From positions 1-64,000 of the forward strand of contig JAVBQI010000051.1 of NCBI GenBank assembly GCA_031549145.1: a stretch of 64,000 bases of DNA, given 5' to 3'. A program made the position numbers and the translations under genes. The DNA comes from JAVBSX01 sp031549145. Lineage in GTDB: Bacteria; Planctomycetota; Planctomycetia; Pirellulales; Thermoguttaceae. The notes under the pieces were generated by a model. It ran no database searches. It saw nothing but the letters and a program-made list of their open reading frames with translations, and was not told the origin of the DNA. Of this stretch, positions 60,902 through 64,000 are shown piece by piece (position 1 is the stretch's first letter; every line of letters begins with the position of its first letter).

Positions 60902-62782
60902 TCATTTCTTCCCTTGTTCGGGCAGATCGAAAAACGTCGACGGGGGCGCATCGTCGAATTCGATCGACGGTCTGTAACGGTCCATTCCGTTGCGCGCGAA
61001 CATGGACGGGCGCATCAGCATCGGCGAACGTATTCCCGGTCCGGTTCGCCTTTGTGCATCCCAGGCCATTTGAACGGCCGCCCGCAATTGTTTGTAACCC
61101 GGCGTCTTCGGGTCCAGGCGAATCGCCTCGTTCAAATCGTCGATCGCTCCCGAAAAGTCGCTCAAGACCGTCTTCAACAGACCGCGGCACATATAACTGG
61201 GAGGATCGTTCGGGTCCAAACGAATCGCCTGATCGAAATAACCGACCCCCTTTTTGGCGTTTTCTTTTATCAGCGGTTCAGGGATTTTCTCAAGGTTGAC
61301 CAGGATCGCAAGCCCCAAATTGCGATACACCCCGAGAAGATGCTGGGTTTCGGTTGTTTCCCGGTCCTTCTCGGTTTGGCTTTGCATGATCGACATAAGA
61401 TCACGCAGCGTTTCGACGGGAACGCAGTATGCGATTCCTTCGATCTGGGACGCCTTGAGCGTGACGACTCCGACGACTCGTCCTTCCGAATCGAAGGCCG
61501 GCCCGCCTGAGTTGCCCGGGTTGACCGAGATGCTCGTTTGATAATAGAGCCGATCGTCGATCATTGCTTCCGTACCCATGACCCCGCGGCTGACCGTGAT
61601 TTCCAAAAACGTTCCGTCCCCAAGACCGGGATTTCCGATCACGATAATCTCCTGACCGCGTCGAAATTGGTAATTTTCAACCAGGGGAAGCGGTTTGTTT
61701 TTTCCCGGGATTTCCAAGAACGCGATATCTTTTTCCGGATTTTCGTAAAGCAATTCCGGTTTGAAAGGCCCTTTTTCCTTGAGGTCCTTTGCCGCCGGAA
61801 AACGAACTTCGATATCGCCCATCATTTCCAGGCTAATGACGTGACTGTTGGTCGCGATGATTCCCGGGCCGACGACGAAGCCGGTCCCGCCGCTCATTTT
61901 CCCTTTGATAAAGGCGACCGAGGCCTCGGTTTCGGCGACAACCGTTTCCGTGTCGCGGGGACCGGACGAAGTTTGTTTCGACCGAGCGGCCTCTTTTTCG
62001 GCGGCGGTCGGAGTTTCAACGGAAGCGGAGGTTCCGACCGGAACGGAGTTTCCGTTCAACGAAACAACGGCGGCGATGCCGAGAAGAAAGATCCCGACCA
62101 GCGCGAAACCGGCGAGCCCGAGCACCCATTGCAAGGTCGGATCGGTTGCATGAGCCGTGAGGGGAGTGTTGACGCGGGGTCGCGAGGCGGGCAGATGGTT
62201 TTCGACGGCAAAAAGCTGATCGAGCAGGTCCGGTTGAAAGCCGGGCGAGGTCGGGTGAGGCGAGGGCGAAGGGGCGGTGTAAGCGGCGGAGTAAGCCGTG
62301 GGCGAAGATACGCGAGGAGCAATGGGCGGAGACGGGGCCTGTGTTGCGGGCCGGATTTCCGGCGGGGCGGGAGTAGGGAGAAACGCTTCCTCAGGTTGAA
62401 GAAGCTCGGGGGTCGTCGGGATTGCGGTAAAATGTTTGGGAGCGTGAGCCTCTTCTTTCGGGGGCGGGCCTTTCGCCTGTTCGGGCCGAAGCTCTTCCAA
62501 GGATATGGGAGCGACCGAGTATGCGGATTTCGATTCGGTTGACGCGGGAGCGACCGAAAACACGGATGTTGATTCGGCGGATGCGGGAGCGGAAGAGTTT
62601 TTGGTTCTTTTTTCGAAAAGGCCGTTGACTTTTCCGGCCTCGATGAGCCGGTCCATCCCATCGAGGAGAAGGAGGGTTTTCCGTCCGATGATCCCTTCTT
62701 TGACCAACAGTTTCAGGGTTTCCGAAGAAACCGGTCCCGTTTTTTCAGACGACGCGTTCAGGTAATACCATTGTTTCGACAT
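60902..62782 (-). CDS. GYF-domain, trypsin-like serine protease with TPR tail
   Basis: 626 aa from ATG 62782. Residues 1-55 form a GYF_2 domain (MSKQWYYLNASSEKTGPVSS). A Pro/Ala-rich linker and a membrane segment (WVLGLAGFALVGIFLLGIAA, about 220) follow. The S1C protease domain shows His in TNSHVI (about 313), Asp in EKDIAFLEI (about 353) and Ser in GNSGGP (about 425), so the triad is complete. There is no PDZ domain; the C-terminal part has TPR-like helices (YFDQAIRLDPNDPPSYMCRG, DLNEAIRLDPKTPGYK). HtrA-like quality control in the periplasm is inferred. The start MSKQWYY fits the GYF domain. Confidence 0.85.
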   Translation of the reverse strand: MSKQWYYLNASSEKTGPVSSETLKLLVKEGIIGRKTLLLLDGMDRLIEAGKVNGLFEKRTKNSSAPASAESTSVFSVAPASTESKSAYSVAPISLEELRPEQAKGPPPKEEAHAPKHFTAIPTTPELLQPEEAFLPTPAPPEIRPATQAPSPPIAPRVSSPTAYSAAYTAPSPSPHPTSPGFQPDLLDQLFAVENHLPASRPRVNTPLTAHATDPTLQWVLGLAGFALVGIFLLGIAAVVSLNGNSVPVGTSASVETPTAAEKEAARSKQTSSGPRDTETVVAETEASVAFIKGKMSGGTGFVVGPGIIATNSHVISLEMMGDIEVRFPAAKDLKEKGPFKPELLYENPEKDIAFLEIPGKNKPLPLVENYQFRRGQEIIVIGNPGLGDGTFLEITVSRGVMGTEAMIDDRLYYQTSISVNPGNSGGPAFDSEGRVVGVVTLKASQIEGIAYCVPVETLRDLMSIMQSQTEKDRETTETQHLLGVYRNLGLAILVNLEKIPEPLIKENAKKGVGYFDQAIRLDPNDPPSYMCRGLLKTVLSDFSGAIDDLNEAIRLDPKTPGYKQLRAAVQMAWDAQRRTGPGIRSPMLMRPSMFARNGMDRYRPSIEFDDAPPSTFFDLPEQGKK

Positions 62783-62913
62783 GGTTTTTCCTCCTCTTTT
62801 CTTCCGGACACGGAGCCGCATCGCGTGCTCTTTAAAAAGGAGCGAGTACAAAGTTTCCAAGAGAGCTCGTAGTACTCGACCAACACTAAAATTGTGCGTG
62901 TCCCGATAGGGCA

Positions 62914-62941
62914 CCGGCGTCTGCGCCGCTCGGCTAAACGG
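62914..62941 (-). repeat. TTTAGCCGAGCGGC repeat, copy 4
   Basis: Inverted copy, upstream of the protease gene. It lies in the 300-base gap to ribokinase with the fragment below. Confidence 0.8.
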
Positions 62942-63003
62942 CCGCATGTACAAAATTAGCTTTGGCGGTGTAGTAGCATATCTTGACGAAAAAATCGAAC
63001 AAA

Positions 63004-63030
63004 CAAACAGCAGCCCGATTCGAATTTTTT
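63004..63030. repeat. Collapsed AACAGCAGCCCG palindrome
   Basis: Reads AACAGCAGCCCGATTCGAAT, joining the start and end of the 100-base element; the central part is deleted. Confidence 0.65.
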
Positions 63031-63082
63031 TCCGGCAGACCAGTAATGAATGCCAATAATAAAACAGTGTATGAGGGGTTTG

Positions 63083-64000
63083 TCAAACGAAATATTCCAT
63101 TTCTTCGAGCGTTGCCAAGGACGGCTGTGCGCCCATCCGGGTTACGCTGATCGCGGCGGCGGCCGAAGCGAATCGGGCGGCGTCGAACAGCGTTTGGCCC
63201 CGCCCGAGGGCGACCGCGAGGGCACCGCTAAACGCATCGCCGGCCGCCGTCGAGTCGACCGCCTGCACCTGCCGGGCCGGGACGAGGGTTCCCTGCCCGG
63301 GCCGTTCGACGACCAAAGCGCCCTGGGTCCCGAGGGTGATGATCGCGGTTTGCGTTCCCGATTCAAGCAGTTTGTCCGCGGCAATCTGGGCGGAAACGGC
63401 ATCGGCAACCGCAACGCCGGTCAATTGCCTTGCCTCATGCTCGTTCGGTTTGATGCAATAAATTTTCCGTAGCAGTTCCGCGGGAAACGGCGAAGCCGGG
63501 GCGGGCGCCGGATCGAGCAACAGCCGGACGCCGTGCTTCGTCGCGAGTTCCGCCGTATATTGAAGCGTTTCGAACGGGGTTTCCAGCTGAACGACGATCA
63601 TATCGGCCTTGGCGATCACGGACTCGGCCCGCTTGACATCGGCCGGGGAAAGAAAATGGTTCGCGCCCGAGGCGACGGAAATCAGGTTTTCCCCGTGCGA
63701 ATCGACCAAAATCAAGGCGACCCCGGTCGGTCGATCCGGATCGCGAATGATCCAATCGGTGTTGATCCCCTCTTTTTTGTAACCTTCGAGCGCTTTATCG
63801 CCGAACATGTCGCCGCCGATCCGGGAGATCAGCAGCACGTCCCCGCCGAGTCGGGCGGCGGCAACCGCCTGATTGGCCCCTTTGCCGCCCGCCGCGAGCA
63901 AAAATTCCCCGCCGGTTACGGTTTCGCCCGGGGCCGGAATATTTTCCGATTTGACAACCATGTCGGTATTCGAACTGCCGACGACGACGATTTTGGGACC
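63083..64000 (-). CDS. rbsK: Ribokinase (5' end beyond window)
   Basis: PfkB-family sugar kinase, phosphorylating ribose. The reading frame is open to the right edge, with IVVVGSSNTDMVVKSENIP as the first recognisable residues. GGKGANQAVAAARLGGDV is PfkB motif 1; DSTAAGDAFSGALAVALG is motif 2 with the catalytic Asp in AAGDAF. Total visible 305 aa. Length suggests the missing start is only a few codons away. Other PfkB sugars are possible but the motif set fits ribokinase. Confidence 0.9.
   Translation of the reverse strand, partial: GPKIVVVGSSNTDMVVKSENIPAPGETVTGGEFLLAAGGKGANQAVAAARLGGDVLLISRIGGDMFGDKALEGYKKEGINTDWIIRDPDRPTGVALILVDSHGENLISVASGANHFLSPADVKRAESVIAKADMIVVQLETPFETLQYTAELATKHGVRLLLDPAPAPASPFPAELLRKIYCIKPNEHEARQLTGVAVADAVSAQIAADKLLESGTQTAIITLGTQGALVVERPGQGTLVPARQVQAVDSTAAGDAFSGALAVALGRGQTLFDAARFASAAAAISVTRMGAQPSLATLEEMEYFV

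Overview
The window looks like chromosomal DNA of a planctomycete (PVC superphylum). The evidence is the gene families: tandem DUF1080 proteins, a DUF6786 protein, a GYF-domain trypsin-like protease, a fused AroDE, a bacterial topoisomerase VI B subunit, a type III glutamine synthetase, a FHA protein, a planctomycete-style tyrosine recombinase remnant, and scattered type II secretion pseudopilin genes. The placement rests on family recognition only. There are about 44 intact protein genes, several broken ones and two tRNAs. Genes lie on both strands in short runs, and intergenic spaces are unusually rich in repeats.

Layout. 1-12.3 kb: topoisomerase VI B (partial), recA, gspF, gspG, oleC, fmt, pyrK, a tiny lipoprotein and a membrane-fused spermidine-synthase-like protein. 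12.5-16.9 kb: a segment bounded by tRNA-Pro and tRNA-Gln with a deleted integrase, a probable capsid fragment, an AEC transporter and a large membrane protein. 17-27 kb: diacylglycerol kinase, an autotransporter, a double DUF1080 protein, nadK, a phosphohexomutase-like protein with a degraded active site, and FHA and vWA proteins. 27-36.6 kb: a glycosyltransferase/nadD pair, a large hybrid histidine kinase, an Rrf2 regulator, a HEAT-type secreted protein and a DUF6786 protein. 37-44 kb: guaA with an in-frame TAA, gspK, a candidate structured RNA ahead of a small unknown gene, ruvA and aroDE. 44-64 kb: LysM and DUF1080 proteins, a LolD-type ATPase, iorB, a lactate-racemase-like remnant, a ClC channel, a methyltransferase, a polyprenyl synthase, glnN, a beta-helix protein, a GYF-protease-TPR protein and ribokinase (partial).

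How the genes fit together. NAD metabolism (nadD, nadK), purine and pyrimidine synthesis (guaA, pyrK), the shikimate pathway (aroDE) and nitrogen assimilation (glnN) are housekeeping. recA, ruvA and topoisomerase VI serve DNA maintenance. gspF, gspG and gspK belong to one type II secretion or pseudopilus machine but are split over 36 kb. Secreted or envelope proteins (autotransporter, DUF1080, beta-helix, HEAT, LysM) suggest a saprophyte handling complex carbohydrates.

The most notable signals are: a three-way-junction RNA candidate at 41357-41458 followed by a perfect 16-bp hairpin; a single nonsense codon in guaA; heptanucleotide tandem arrays of several unit types that stay in 7-base phase and form a compound element found twice; and at least seven further families of dispersed palindromic repeats.
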